DNA of 64,000 nt from Pieris napi. Its lineage: Eukaryota; Arthropoda; Insecta; Lepidoptera; Pieridae. The notes under the pieces were generated by a model, which was given only the letters and a program-made list of their open reading frames with translations, was not told where the DNA came from and did no database searches. Positions 1-12,603 of this stretch are shown here, piece by piece. The position numbers and the translations under genes were made by a program. How positions within the stretch are numbered: the first letter of the stretch is position 1; every line of letters begins with the position of its first letter. The stretch lies in the NCBI RefSeq assembly GCF_905475465.1, contig NC_062236.1, positions 3,420,001 through 3,484,000 on the forward strand, written 5' to 3'.

Positions 1-807
1 TAAACTGTGTATACATTTGTGTGTTTTGAAATTCTCTGTTTATTCGACTCTGTGACTTCACGTAATTTCAAAGCTTTATTCACAGGTATTTGTACATATA
101 AACATTTTTTTTTATTTGTACTGGATAATAATAATAGTATATAATAATAAAAATTGCTAATAATAGCCTGAGGCCACGATACGTACTGGTTTGTGTCATT
201 ATGTTTTCCTTTTTACCGATTAATTGCGCAACAATTGTCTTAAAAGCACTATTGATAAACCTTCTCTCTTTATTTTCGAATTTAAATTAAGCTTTAATAT
301 AAGTAAACCTTACTTCATGCGTGATTTGTAATATTGTAAACATTCTTGAAAAAATGACACCCGGATGCGTTCCTTGGCCGCGTTCTTGAATCTGTGAATT
401 TACATGTCATTTTAAAAATAAATGCTAATTAGTGCTTACAATGTCAATAAATAAACCATATTTTTTAAAAAATAACCACAAACAAGCATATTTATCATTA
501 CATAAATAAAATAAACAATGTGTTAGTTTTTAACTACTGTCCTGATTTATGGAATTTCCTACACGTAGTCTACATTACAATGAGGTCATTTGTGTATTTA
601 ATAAAAACCAGAAGTAGAAAGGTTGTACCTTATAAGCTTTAGATTTCTGTATATGTTTCCTGATCATTTATTTTTCTTAAAGGCAAGTAAATTATCAGCC
701 TTCTGTGCCTGACACAAGGCATGTCTTTACCGTACGCTAGTGTTAAATACGTGTGGAGAAAGAATGGTGTACTGTTCCTCCAACCTAAAGGGAGGTTTTT
801 GTGTTGT
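1..807. other. Unannotated AT-rich DNA
   Basis: No coding exon, RNA gene or clear repeat recognised. Confidence 0.5.
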
Positions 808-1140
808 TCCCACGAGAATGTAAGTGCGTGCTCCTATTTCACTATGCCTCCTGCTGATAGAGGACAAATCTTTGTTTTTATTTATTTTATTATTATTTAT
901 TACTTAAGATGTCATGTGGAACATGGTGTAATGGTTGCAGCTTCTTACAAACGTTGTGCAAAACAAAAAACTTGGCGAGAAGAGTGGCGGAGAGTTTGTT
1001 ACCAGTTCTTCTCTTCCGGTCTACGCTCTTGATATGAGAACTGGCAGTAAATGTAAAATTAGAAGCATTTAATCTATATTTCTTTTTGACATTTCATAAG
1101 TGTACATTGTGTTACCTATAAAATTATTTTTGACTTTTGA
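808..1140 (+). mobile_element. 3' end of a non-LTR retrotransposon, family L1w
   Basis: Shares CTCCTGCTGATAGAGGAC, GTCATGTGGAACATGGTG, AACTGGCAGTAAATGTAAA and GTACATTGTGTTACCTAT with the copies at 22078, 46942 and 47902. All copies stop at the same tail (AAATGATTTTGACTT), as 5'-truncated LINE copies do. The open frame 721-1032 runs through it and is not a gene. Confidence 0.72.
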
Positions 1141-2009
1141 TCCTCGATCAGTCTAACCAGTGACTGGCCGATCCAAGGGCCGCAGTGGCTAAGATCGAGA
1201 AGTTGTGTAAATCCGTAACGGTATCATATGACGTCATGACAGTGATTTGTAAAACACATAGTAGGTGTCGCTACATACGCACATGTACAGAAAGTTCATA
1301 GGGATTCAACAATTGTTTATGTAATGACATTGGTTACACAGAAACAAATATATAACAGCTTGTACCTTGAAAGAAAATTAAAAATAACAAATAACACTTG
1401 CGCTTGAATCATATTTAAAATACATTTCAATCAGTGTACAGTTGTTTGATATCAATCACACCTCGCATTGTAAAGAAGGTTATTACATCGTTTATTATTA
1501 TATTAACATTACCGCTGAATAAATAAAGGTGTTATCAACAAAACGTTAATGTAATCATTATGTCAACGTTATCGTCTGCTACTGGTCTGATATGACATTT
1601 CCGTAATTATGTCAGACATACGTAAGATATACATCAAAGGGTTCGTCTGTGGCCACACCTCGGCGACACAGTATCAACGCATAAATAAAAGAATATATAG
1701 TGAAGTTTTGGAAGTCCCATGGCGAATAACTTTACATTTAAGAGAATCAAATAAAATTACTACCCTTGATTTGCGTAACTGTTTCCTAAACATTATCTTT
1801 ATAGGCATAGAAAACGCCTGCTTAATAAAATAAAATCAAGTATCAAGTAAGTTTAATCCACAAAATATATCAAACTTTTAGGGATACCATTCTATTTTTT
1901 TTTTTAATTTGCCGCGCTTTTTTGTTGTCTTCTTTCATTAGCCAGACTCTAAGAACTAATTAAAATTCTTACTATAGTAATATGTATTATTAAAATAAAC
2001 ATAAGGCTT
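1141..2009. other. Unannotated AT-rich DNA
   Basis: Nothing recognised; the 74-codon frame at 1609-1833 has no family signature and no splice context. Confidence 0.5.
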
Positions 2010-2395
2010 AGGAGTTGGATGAAGGAATGGATGGTGAGGTCTAGCCTTGACGCACCTACCTGGACCAAATCCAGGACATACAGAGAAGGTACTAGTATAG
2101 AGAAGGGACAAGTCAAAAGTACAGATAACCCATAAGTGGATGAAGCGAGAGCTATACGTCAGATCTCTGCGTGATAAGGGCTTGAATGTTTACACCAATT
2201 TATTAATTTATTATTGTATTATCTGGACTATAAAAGAGACTAAGACCCCCGAGTTTGTTTCGACATTTCTTCTCAGGGCAGTCAGTTAGGAAATGTCGAC
2301 TTCATCTAGTTTAGGATGACATTGTAAAAGTGATTTATATAGTCCTACTTGCAAGAATAAACTATTTCATTTCATTTCATTTCATTTCAATGTAT
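2010..2395 (+). mobile_element. 3' end of a non-LTR retrotransposon with ATTTC tail
   Basis: The sequence ends CAAGAATAAACTATTTC followed by about four ATTTC repeats. The preceding block with GGAAATGTCGACTTC and GACATTGTAAAAGTG resembles common lepidopteran LINE 3' UTRs. The tail array is typical of target-primed insertion. No coding part remains. Confidence 0.62.
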
Positions 2396-4290
2396 AAATA
2401 ACGAAATAAACAAAACATACTATCAATATTCATTTTAATCTATCCTAGTCCACTTGTAGATATATTAAACTAATTATAAGTTAAATTATCTATAAGCCAA
2501 GTTGTCTTGAAGTTTGTAACTAGAAATAACAAACTAACTACTTACCTTACGAAGTAGAAGTTACTGCACCAACAAAACTGTCAGTTACTTTACAAGTTAC
2601 AAATGTTTATCATATTTTAATTATTATTTACTATTTTATTGTTGAGTTTCGGTTTATTTTTACTAATATAATTTGGTTGATACGTTAAATATGATAAACG
2701 CTCGTCATACGACAAAGTTACAAGTTGTATGACGTTATCAAGTACAACTTTGCCAACAGCTTATTGCGTAGTGTTGCAAGCCTACTTAGTAACCTAATTT
2801 AATACGCTATCTAATATTGCAACAATGAATATTGAACTATGTAATCAAATATAATATCCGCCATGGCAGACACGGAAAAAACTGGCAGCTACATTCTTAG
2901 TAGCTCATATTATCCGTGCTATTATATATTTTAATTCTATTGTATAGTATACATAGAAAAGGTACTTTTCTCGGACGCCTGTGTCCTTCAAGAACATAGC
3001 AAGCCTATAGACAGATCGTTGGGCGAAATTATCGAATGCAAAGTCTACGTATCCGGACTTTTGAAGCTTTTAAATTCCTGTTTTATTTCTTAACTATACT
3101 CGCCATTATGCATGAGGTGATGGATTTAATTTACTTGCCTATGAATAAAAACGAACATTGATGCAGGATCAGAAATGTTTGCGCAGCTACTTTAATTCCT
3201 GTATATCATACCTGAATCTTTCTTTAATAGTATTAGAATTTATCTACCAAAATGTAAGCTAAAGTATAATAATAATAGGGCCATTTATTCCCATAACCTT
3301 TAGCTATATTTCGTATGTTATTAGTATTCATTTATAGCTAAATGTTAGTCACCTGTGGGTTCAACCGTTGCTGGTTGTCTGTTTCTTTGCGAATAGTCTG
3401 CTAGACTCTCTCTTCTTTTTATTACGTCATGAGCCCACCTTCTTTTTGGTCTGCCCCCTCATCTATTCCCGGGTTGTTTCCATTGTCTTGTATTTAATGC
3501 CTTTCTGTTGTCTAGGTCCTGTTACTTAATCAGCCCATTGCCATTTTAGTTTCAAAGCTTGTGATAGGGCATCCGTTACTAAAGAATGATATGATGCCAT
3601 AAACATTACCGTTATATTTTACCCATCGTGCAAATAAAATGTTATAAAACTTCTATCGACATCTTGTTTTTAAACCAAAAGCGCCTTCGCGCTGTAACTT
3701 TAAACATCGATTCTGATCCCGACGTCTTTGTAACTTCGATGTAATTTTCTCAATAACAGTAGCATATGTCGCGACCATGAGATCGCGAGGGACAATAACT
3801 CATTATTGTGATCAGGACCGCTGTCAGTATTGATCCAAAATATAATTCCTCTGAAACGACGTCTTTTTTTCTAATAGCCGATCTTTATCCCCGGACCGTG
3901 AAAAGAACTAGCTAGATTGAAAGATCGATGGAGGATTGTTTGATTCATAGTAACAGTTTTTTTAACTTAATTCTAATGCTTAGTTTCTATTATTTTTTGA
4001 GTCTTGGGTCAAATTATTACAGCAATGACATTGTTTAATATTATTTTACATTTCTTATATAATTTACAACAATATGTAACAATAAAACAATCCATTAAAA
4101 ATAAACAAAATAGAAATTGTCTGTATTCGAGTACTGTAAGTATAATAACTATTACATTCACAAGTCAATTTTATTATATTTAATATTAGTATCCAATCTC
4201 TGACGGAGTGGAGGCTTCCTCTAAATTCTTCCATTTGGCTCTCATCTTCGCTGTTTATTAGTATTTTCCAATCTGTCCCCGATATTTATT
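2396..4290. other. Unannotated DNA apart from the RTE remnant at 3380-3500
   Basis: AT-rich; no exon recognised. Confidence 0.45.
3380..3500 (-). pseudogene. RTE-like reverse-transcriptase C-terminal remnant
   Basis: On the minus strand a short frame reads GGRPKRRWAHDVIKR, the GRPxxRW word found near the end of RTE/BovB-type LINE ORFs. Stops occur on both sides. Assignment rests on one motif. Confidence 0.5.
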
Positions 4291-4667
4291 TTGACGTGAT
4301 AACGTCTTTAAAATCGTTTTAGTCGGGTGACATGTTCAGAAACTTGTGTTACACCAAAACCTCACGAGCGCGATCGCAGGTATAACGAGAGAGAGACGGA
4401 CCGATCTCCCGTCTCATCTCGAGCGCTGCCAGTCATTCCGTGAATGTATGAAGAAAAATGTATATCATAGTCGAATAAGTAAACTTGTCATTTTACACCC
4501 GAAATTTATCATCAAAAGTGTGAATAAAACGATAGATGTAATTTAAAATTTGAAAAAAATTTTATCTTCATTAATTCCTTACTTCCCAAAAACTTATATC
4601 ACCAATAAGACGTTATCACGTAAACATCTCGATCGTAAACCTACTTTACAAACAACCAATATTTTTT
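4291..4667. mobile_element. MITE, copy 1 of a near-identical pair
   Basis: Starts TTGACGTGATAACGTCTTTA and contains the inverted end AAGACGTTATCACGTAAA near 4609-4626, followed by a terminal block with CCTACTTTACAAACAACC. Nearly identical to 12604-12980. It lies against an RTE-like remnant. The 66-codon frame inside opens at GTG, not ATG, and is not considered a gene. Confidence 0.8.
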
Positions 4668-4679
4668 CTACCTAGGTTT

Positions 4680-4960
4680 TTGTAGGGCGACCTCTCGATT
4701 ATCTTCCCATAGGGCCAATCCAAATAAGGAAAGTTTTGACCAATCCGTCATCACAAACGCGGGTAAGTTGACTGGCCCTTTTCCACTTTAACTTTTCTTA
4801 GTGTTACACTGTTTTTTACTTTGCCTTTATTTTTCAACCGAAACATAGAAAGCGCCATAGCCCTTTGGCATACTCCAACCTTCATTATTAGCGCCTCATT
4901 AAAAACCCACGTTTGGCATCCATATGATAGACGTGAAAAAATCCATCTATTACAATAATA
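4680..4960 (-). pseudogene. RTE-like reverse-transcriptase remnant
   Basis: On the minus strand VGVCQRAMALSMF (about 4843-4883) and, 150 bp later, RGRPTKT follow the order CQRAME...GRPxxxW of RTE-like ORF ends. Several frameshifts. The MITE at 4291-4667 abuts its downstream end. Confidence 0.55.
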
Positions 4961-4967
4961 ATAATTT

Positions 4968-7009
4968 TATTTTTTATTGACTGTCAATTAAAGACATCTA
5001 AAGATCAACTAAGCAAACAAGGACACAGCAACGTTTTAACAGTTCTCCTCAAAAACCTAAAACAAGAAAAATACGTAAACGTCTATCTAATCTACGTAGA
5101 TTAAAGACGTGTGAAATCCCATTTCACTGTTTCAAAGCGTTTGATTGATGGCTGTAGCATTTTTAACGTCTTTGAAGAACCGAATCGCACTTCATTAAAT
5201 TCTTAGACGTGAGGCTGCGATTTATGATCCTGAATTTAAGGTAGCGTAAAGGTTGTTTAATAGATTTTATGTATACGTTAGCAAAAAAGATTTAGCGGAT
5301 TTGTTTTTTACTACTTTAAATTGAAAAAACGTATTAAAGCCGGCCACACACCTGTAAGCCTCCCGGCGTTGCCATGTCCATGGGCAAAAAGCACTTTATT
5401 CTAAGTGACGCGTTCTGTTCCATAAAAAGTGAGCAGATTCTCGGAAAAGATTTACAATATTACATCCAAATAACTATATTATTTAGTAAACAATGTTATT
5501 TAGACATAGAAATACGTAGATTTAGAATAAATAGAAAACGCAATACATTTCACGGTCAACTAATGCTTCATCTTTAATGTCTTGATAATTTTAGAAAATT
5601 ACATTTTCTACTTAATTTAAGCAATTTGTACCTTAGAACTTGTTACTGTCCATAAATCTCGCAAGAGTCGAGGTTGTCTTAATAAATGTTGTAGTAAAAC
5701 TACCCTCCTAAGCTCTATTTTACTCACAAATTGTTTGTCCGAGCGTTCAGCTCGATTTCATTGCGGTCGGACTCGTAAACCTACTCGATCCTATTGGATA
5801 CGATTTTAAAGTCCTACAGAATGGCGCGTAAAAGTGTATCGAGCTTTTGTTATTGTGTATAAGGTAGCTATATTAATGTTTCTTATATACATTGCATTTA
5901 GAGTTTAAAAGTCGTAAAATAAACTCCCCAATTAGAAGGTGCTAATTTTGCTTTTATTGGCCTTTATTAAGGCCTAATAGCAGCTGCCCAATGCCCATAT
6001 TAATGAGTTGATCTGCCCAGATCTTGTTTTCAATAATTATTGATAAGTTAGAATTATATACGGTGGGAAAAATGCTCACTTTGTTCGCAACAAAAAAAGA
6101 GTTCTCAATTTAATAAATAATGATAAACATCTACTAAAAATTATGATATAGAAGAATCTAATATCGGAATAAAAAAACGTAGCTTTTGGTTAAAAATTGA
6201 TTAAACTTGTCTACACTTTTTCTTGAATGAATTAAACAAAAGACAACCGACGTCCAATTATCCAATTACAGATTTATTAATTAATAATATACATTCATCA
6301 AAGTCACAAACTAAGCCTGTCCCTATGGATTACTCGGTCGCTCGAGAAATGTAGTAGCTTTATTAAGCAGAGTTTCTTTTTGTAGATTTCAGTTTGTCAA
6401 AGCCGCTAGAATTTGATGGGATAATAGATAGACGGATGACATGGTCCTAATTAGTTTCTACTCTGTATTGCCAGTATTTATGAAATATATTGTTCATTAG
6501 TAATATATCAAAAAAATCTATTCGTAATGAATTATAATAGTAAAAAAAATAATAGTTAAAAAAAACTAAAAAACACGCTTTTAAAGCACATCAAACTAAA
6601 AAGTGAAAAATAATTCCTAATTTAGACTGAAAATGGTAATGAGCAAAAAATACTGGTATTATTGTGAAAAAGCGTGGGTTGGTCGATAGACGAAAAATAT
6701 GGCACAGAACGCCTTTTTTAACTATTATTTTTTTTTAGTTTAATTTTTTTAATTTTTTTTTCGGATTATTGCATTGTCATCGATCTTTGACAGGTGCGCA
6801 AAGTTTAAATTAAATCTGTCCGTTAAAAGTGGGTCAAAATTGAGTCCGAAGGAGTCGGTTACATCATACATACATTCAGGTGAAGCTAATATAAAGCGTG
6901 TAATATGATTATATCATAGTAAAATAATGTTGTTTTTAACTATTAACTATGACTAATAAATTAGGATGAAATTATTCGAAATACCAGTCGAAAAAGCCGG
7001 AAATATTTA
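4968..7009. other. Unannotated AT-rich DNA
   Basis: No exon recognised. The frame at 5374-5577 has no family likeness. Around 6700-6770 there are long T-runs. Confidence 0.45.
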
Positions 7010-7190
7010 TATTTTTATGTAAGAGTAGGCAAACGGGAAGGATTTAAGTGATATCACCGGACACAAGAATTGGTACGCTATTTTCTTGAAGGACTCTAAA
7101 TCGAATTGGTTCGGAAATACTTAAGTGGGCCGCTGGTTCCACATAGTGGTGGTGCGCGGCAAAAACTGCGTTAAAAAACGCTCAGTCATA
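7010..7190 (+). repeat. Interspersed repeat family G (GGTGGTGCGCGGC)
   Basis: Contains GAATTGGTACGCTATTTTC, CGAATTGGTTCGGAAATAC and GTGGTGGTGCGCGGCAAAAA. The same family is at 25195, 40450, 55600 (-) and 57410 (-), with small pieces at 16265 (-), 17898 (-) and 39848. Probably a LINE-derived sequence common in Lepidoptera. Confidence 0.75.
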
Positions 7191-7495
7191 TAGTATAAAT
7201 TATTTAGATTTGAAAATTTTTGAAAATAAAACCTCAAGGCCAGAACATCTTTCTAATTTGTCAAAATGATTATGGGCAGCTTACGTTAAAGTTTTATGTT
7301 ACTCAGATTTAGTAGAAAAACTAATTAGGTTATGAACTGCTTGTGTAGGTGGTTGGTCTATTTAATTAAATCAAGTTAATAACTTATTAATTAATATTTT
7401 TTCATAGTATCCTAAAAATATAAATAAGTACGCCTTACCAAATCCAGTAATGTTTATTAGTAATCATAACAATCAAATATACAGTATTACAATAT

Positions 7496-8170
7496 TCTTA
7501 ACCTACAAAGTAATAATTAAAAATTTATAATAATAAATTTTTAGTTTGGTACCTGTGGCAGTGTGTGTACCTTTAATTTTTTTACTTCGTTGAGCAAGGA
7601 AAACACCAGCTCTGGGGTCACCCGTACTATCTGAATATAAAGATTTTATTGCTATATAAATAAGCTCTAAATCAGTGATTCCCAAAGTGGTCTATATCGA
7701 CCCCTACGGGTCTATGACAACCTACAAGGGGTCTACGTCAGTGAAAAAAAATTTTGGGGTCCATGAAAGGAAAATGGGGGTCCACGATAGTGGATCTCAA
7801 CACATACACTGATAGTACCTATTTACTTACATCATACTATCTTATAATATCAAAACCTATACATTACAAACAAACAGATACAAATTTTTATTTTGAGTAG
7901 TTTTAATTTATCTTTAAGTTAATTTTATCTTTAATAGTTTTAAGTTTTAATTCAATTAATAAATGTATAAATTAACATGTGTTTTTATGTTTTTAACACT
8001 AAACTTCACTACAGTTAGAAATTTACAGGAAATCAATTAGGAAAGGAAAGAAATTATCAGGTAAAGTAGGGGGTCTACCCAACACGGAAAAACATGGCAA
8101 GGGGTCTACGACACAAAAAAGTTTGGGGAACTCTGCTCTAAATCAACAACTATATACACACATTATCTAG
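7496..8170 (-). repeat. LINE-derived repeat family E, interrupted by the hAT MITE
   Basis: ACCTACAAAGTAATAATTAA and CCAGCTCTGGGGTCACC also occur at 62558-62760 (same orientation) and at 15412-15600 (opposite). The hAT element at 7673-8135 sits inside this copy. The minus-strand frame 7503-7685 is spurious. Confidence 0.65.
7673..8135. mobile_element. hAT-type MITE with 8-bp target site duplication
   Basis: The element starts CAGTGATTCCCAAAG and ends CTTTTTTGTGTC...GTTTGGGGAACTCTG (imperfect TIRs). It is flanked on both sides by CTCTAAAT (7665-7672 and 8136-8143), an 8-bp duplication typical of hAT transposons. It is non-coding and has inserted into a LINE-derived repeat. Confidence 0.88.
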
Positions 8171-9388
8171 CCAACGAACCTAAAGCAAATTTAATAAAGC
8201 TAAGTGTTCTCTTGCAAGTTTACACTTCAAAGGCTTTATTGTTGAATGCCAGATTCGCACTACGGGGACATACTTTCGGATCCAATAAATCCAATTGGGC
8301 AATCGTATCTATCTGAATTACACCAAGGGGATCTTTTTCAATTACGTATTGAGAGGCGCTGGTTACAAATTTTGTTTGCTTTATGCGTACCTGGAAGGAT
8401 ACATAACTAAATCGAACATCAACGGTAATTTACAGGTAAAAAGGTCAAACCTCAATTCTAAGTAAAACGCATCCTAAATAATTTAAGGAAAGGCAGCCTG
8501 ATGTCCTTGTTTTGTATCCCTGTGTAATAATGAATCTGGTCTTGTGGTAGATGTGTGTTATTACGATGTGATTATTGGTATTTTCGCTTTTATCGTAACT
8601 TTATTTCTCTAATCAGAGATATCCTATCGTGTTTATATTCATAATTTTAAATTAGCTTATTTTAAATCTTTATTGAATTTCAATAAAATATAAAATTATA
8701 ATGTTAAAAAGCTAAAAGTTCACACTTATTGCGAGCAACAAAATGAGCAAGAGCAAAAATTACGCATATAAATAAAATTATCGCACAGATCAACAAAATA
8801 AAGTGTACTTAGTTAATCTTTGTAATATATTATGTACACAATATAACATCTATTTAATATGAAAAGATTGAGAAATTATTTCTAAGACGGCTAATCTGAG
8901 AAAGGTTTAAATGGAGAGAAAAAAAACTGGAAACCACAAAACACGCTTTTCTTTTGCTGTAATTGTGAACGCAAACAGTTTCTATGGGGTAGCATAGCAA
9001 AATATACCATATGTTGGTATGTAGCTACTAAAAAGGTAAGCTAAGTAAAATCATAATAAGGCGAAACGAAGTTCGCGGGGGCTAGTACTCAATATTGATA
9101 ACACCTGTCTTAACATGTTCGAAGAGAGATTTTGTTAATGCTTGAAGCGTTTTAGGTTCCGAGGGTTAATACATAGCGTAGGATGTCGAAGTGTTTATAA
9201 TTGAATGTAATCTATGCGGAAAATCCTTGTTAATCTTTGAAGTGCATACTCGTGATAATAATTTAGCGATACCTTCTATTAAATATCACTGTTTTCAGCG
9301 GTATGTTTCTTGAGGTAAAAATAATATCCAGGAAGGATCACATCTATTAATAAAAACATTCAAACGGACAAAGTTTGTTCATATAATG
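8171..9388. other. Unannotated AT-rich DNA
   Basis: Nothing recognised. Confidence 0.45.
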
Positions 9389-9632
9389 ACGACTCATTGG
9401 TCTAGTGGTTAGTACCCCTGACTGCGAATCCATGGGTCCCGGGTTCGATCCCCGGCTGAGACGAACATCGATGTGATGAGCATTTCGTGTCGTGCTTAGG
9501 TCTTGGGTGTTTAAATATGTATTTATATGTCTATCTATCTATCTATAATATGTATGTATATCCGTTGCATAGTACCCATAACACAAGCTTCACCAGCTTA
9601 GCATGGGACTAGGTCAATTGGTGTGAATTGTC

Positions 9633-9643
<11 letters not shown>
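9389..9643 (+). mobile_element. tRNA-derived SINE, family A
   Basis: The head GGTCTAGTGGTTAGTACCCC and the box GGGTTCGATCCCCGG are pol III A and B boxes. The body continues to TTGGTGTGAATTGTC and an A-rich/TA tail. A second copy in reverse orientation lies at 37036-37251, which shows this is a SINE and not a functional tRNA gene. Confidence 0.85.
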
Positions 9644-9663
<20 letters not shown>

Positions 9664-9665
9664 AT
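9640..9665. repeat. A-run and TA microsatellite
   Basis: An A-run then TATATATATATATATATA at the 3' end of the SINE, probably grown from its tail. Confidence 0.85.
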
Positions 9666-9716
9666 AATATCATTTCTGCAGGAGTTAAGATTGGTGGCGG
9701 TTTTTTTGGATGGATG

Positions 9717-9862
9717 TTTTTTGTTTTTCCTTCCCTTTCAGTCTCGGAAATCTAAAGTTTATTTTAGTATTTGTATACATAAGAACGAGACTTAACAATT
9801 TGTTTGCCAAAGAAGTTTCACTTCTGACATGTATACTTTGTACGCACGCACTTTTTTAATTT
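9717..9862 (-). repeat. Partial reverse copy of repeat family K
   Basis: On + TTTGCCAAAGAAGTTTCAC then TGTACGCACGCAC, the complement of the family K start. It lies directly beyond the SINE and TA repeat at 9389-9665. Confidence 0.65.
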
Positions 9863-10687
9863 TTTAATGTTTAACGTTAAGCGGTAATCGGGTTTCAAAT
9901 ACCTCAACGTTCCCTCACTAGACGTTGTTCGCTCTCCAAGTACAAAGCCGAACATGCGTTACAGCTTAAAAAAAGCTAAATATGTGAAAAGATAAGCTGC
10001 TATGTGATCTAGTTAATTGCAAAAAACTATTGACCGGGAAGTCACTTCAACACAGCCTTCAACCGCTTAATTATGCCTTTGTTTAAGTTTAATGCTGAAA
10101 TTCAAATTGGGAAACATTCGCGTGTTTCGTATGAGCTCATGCAATTTGGGAACAATTGCTAAATTAATATTAATGGTTGTCGTGATTTCTGTTTTCACCC
10201 AAACTACGGCTATAGTTTGACAATAGACTATCACTAAAGCTTGACCAGTGCAGATTAGGGTAAAAAGTTACTTCTAACGGTTTAACAGACTTATTACATG
10301 ACATAAAAACTAGAAATTAATTAGCTTGCCACCGCAAACAGGTCGCAAAATGTGAAGCAGTGCAATATACATAAACAAAGATTCTTCCTATGTGGAAGAG
10401 GAGAGTTGACCGGCAGCTCCTACTATCCTGGAGTGCAAGCTGCCATGTCGGGCTTCAAATTTATAAAAAGGTCTTGAATGGCCCCACTCTTGGCTAGCAT
10501 TATTGACTTCAGATCATTAGGTCTCGGATACGATCATGAGTTGTGCCGAAAACTTAACTTAACTAAACTAAATCTATAAAGTAGTTTAAAAACCAACTAT
10601 TACTAATACCAACTACTTAATTTGAAAAGATTTTATTTGATTCTGTCAAAAAATATAAATAAATACATACATTATAGGCAGAAATAA

Positions 10688-11105
10688 AAAGTGCGTGCGT
10701 ACAAAGTAGGTACACATGTCAGAAGTGAAACTTCTTTGGCAAACTAATTTTTAAGTCTTGTTCATATATATATATACAAATCTAAAACTTTAGATTTCCC
10801 AGACTTAGACGGAGGGAAAAAGGAAGATATGTTAGGAATTTCATTTTCATTCAAATATTAAATTGTCGAAAATTAATACAAATTATAAATATTTCTTTTA
10901 AATTTATTTAAAAAAAAATCTCCATGGCTACTTGCTTCATGCTCCGTTCGCCCTTTCTTACTCTCAATCGGTCTCAATCGCTCTCTTCCTTTTCTTCAAC
11001 AAAAACGCTGCACATCTTCGTGACGCTAATATTATTATTATTGCGTTTCATCCGTAAAAAAATTACCCTCATGCGCCTGAAGAAGTTTCGCTTCAAAAAA
11101 AAACA
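10688..11105 (+). repeat. Interspersed repeat family K (GTGCGTGCGTACAAAGTA)
   Basis: Starts GTGCGTGCGTACAAAGTA, then GAAGTGAAACTTCTTTGGCA, and ends with CGTGACGCTAATATTATTATT and GCGCCTGAAGAAGTTTCGC. Similar copies are at 21364, 37757 and (reverse) 9717. The frame 10924-11121 is spurious. Confidence 0.72.
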
Positions 11106-11489
11106 CAACATTAAACAGTAATAGATTAAAATATTTACAAAAAGACTATTTCATTCTGTATAGGAACTGACATGAAGCAGACCTTTTGTCAGTTACCGAA
11201 AATTAAAAACAGTTGTTAATCTATGCAGTTCATTAAAAACACCAATACGCCTTGATTAAAATATAAACGGTTTGATAAATAAACAAAATTACGAGGTATA
11301 ACTATTATACAAATAAAAAATATAAATTTCTTTTTCAATGTTAGTGAGTCATAAAATGCTTTAAGTGTGATGTAAATATTTAATTTTTCTCATTCAGACA
11401 TCTGCTCTTTTAAAATATTGTTTTAATACAGCCGTTGCGTTTATATCGACAAACACACGTCGTATTTTATACATCAGTGTTATGAAATA

Positions 11490-12400
11490 CTAGCTGGTGC
11501 CCGCGACTTCGTCTGCGCAGGATTAAATTAACATTTTTCCAGATGATGTGGCGTGAAAGACATATTTTATCTACTTTAAATACCAGAAGCGATAGTAGTA
11601 TCTATTATTACGAATCAATTTATTACTACCGATTTATTACATTTGAAATAAATTATCAATTTACATGTAGTTTTGGCTATAATTGCTTACACATAAGATA
11701 CTGTGGCGGGCTTTTTAAGATAAACATTTCCATCATCTTTTATATATCTATATATATAAAAAGAAAATGGTGTTCGTTTGAGGCTCTTTCACGCTTAAAC
11801 CACTGATCGTATCGACATGAAACTACCACCATTCGATGCGAAATTTTTCCTAGATGGTTTATGGCTATTTATTTATTAAATTCCAACGTTCCTTCATTTT
11901 TTTATTGCTGTTTTACTTTTATGAAAATTTATCCATACGGACTTCACCGCGGAAACATTCGGGGAGGCTTCCTAGAACCTCTAAACGTCAACATCTGTTA
12001 AAAACTCGATTTTCGAAATATTTCAATTTTCTTAGCGGGAAGTTAAAAAGAAGAATAATAAAAATATGAAAAAAAATAAAATAATGAAACATAAAATTTA
12101 TTTTAATTCGTCCAGCAAAGCGGGCGCGAAACGGTTAGTACATTATATACCTATGTTACTCTAGCGGTTTAGGCTACGCACGCCAGAATAGCTCGCAGAT
12201 AGATTTTTTATACTTACTTGATATTTGGGACATCATTATAAATTGTAGCCCATAGGCTACACACACACATGTTGTTCTGATTTATAAGCTATAATATTGT
12301 AAAGTTTCATTAAAATTTATTAAGTACTTTTTACGTGAAAGAGTAACATACATCCATCCATACTTACAAAATTTCGCGTTTATAATATTAGTAGGATTTT
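11490..12400 (+). repeat. Common lepidopteran interspersed repeat, rearranged
   Basis: Starts TACTAGCTGGTGCCCGCGAC and ends ATTTCGCGTTTATAATATTA; in between GAGGCTCTTTCACGC, GCGGGCGCGAAACGG and a CACACACACA stretch. Words of this kind are frequent in moth and butterfly genomes; the element class is uncertain. Frames 11543-11806 and 11854-12069 are not genes. Confidence 0.55.
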
Positions 12401-12603
12401 TAAATTAGACACGATACAATTTTAAATAATACACTATCAACCTTATTCATAAAAACTAAATGATTATAATTTCTCTGTTTGCAAGTATTTTCCGGGCTTA
12501 TTATGTTTACGCTGTGAGGAAAAGCGATTGATACAATTAGTGCCAATTAAAAACGTCAGAGAATTTTTTGCCTTCCTATAACTATTACTATAAATTTTAA
12601 CTT

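Noticed and set aside
721..1032. 103-codon frame at 721-1032.
   Set aside because: Most of it runs through a dispersed LINE-tail repeat present four times in the window.
9389..9470. Possible functional tRNA gene at 9389.
   Set aside because: The cloverleaf is imperfect and the sequence continues into a body shared with the reverse copy at 37036, so it is a SINE head.
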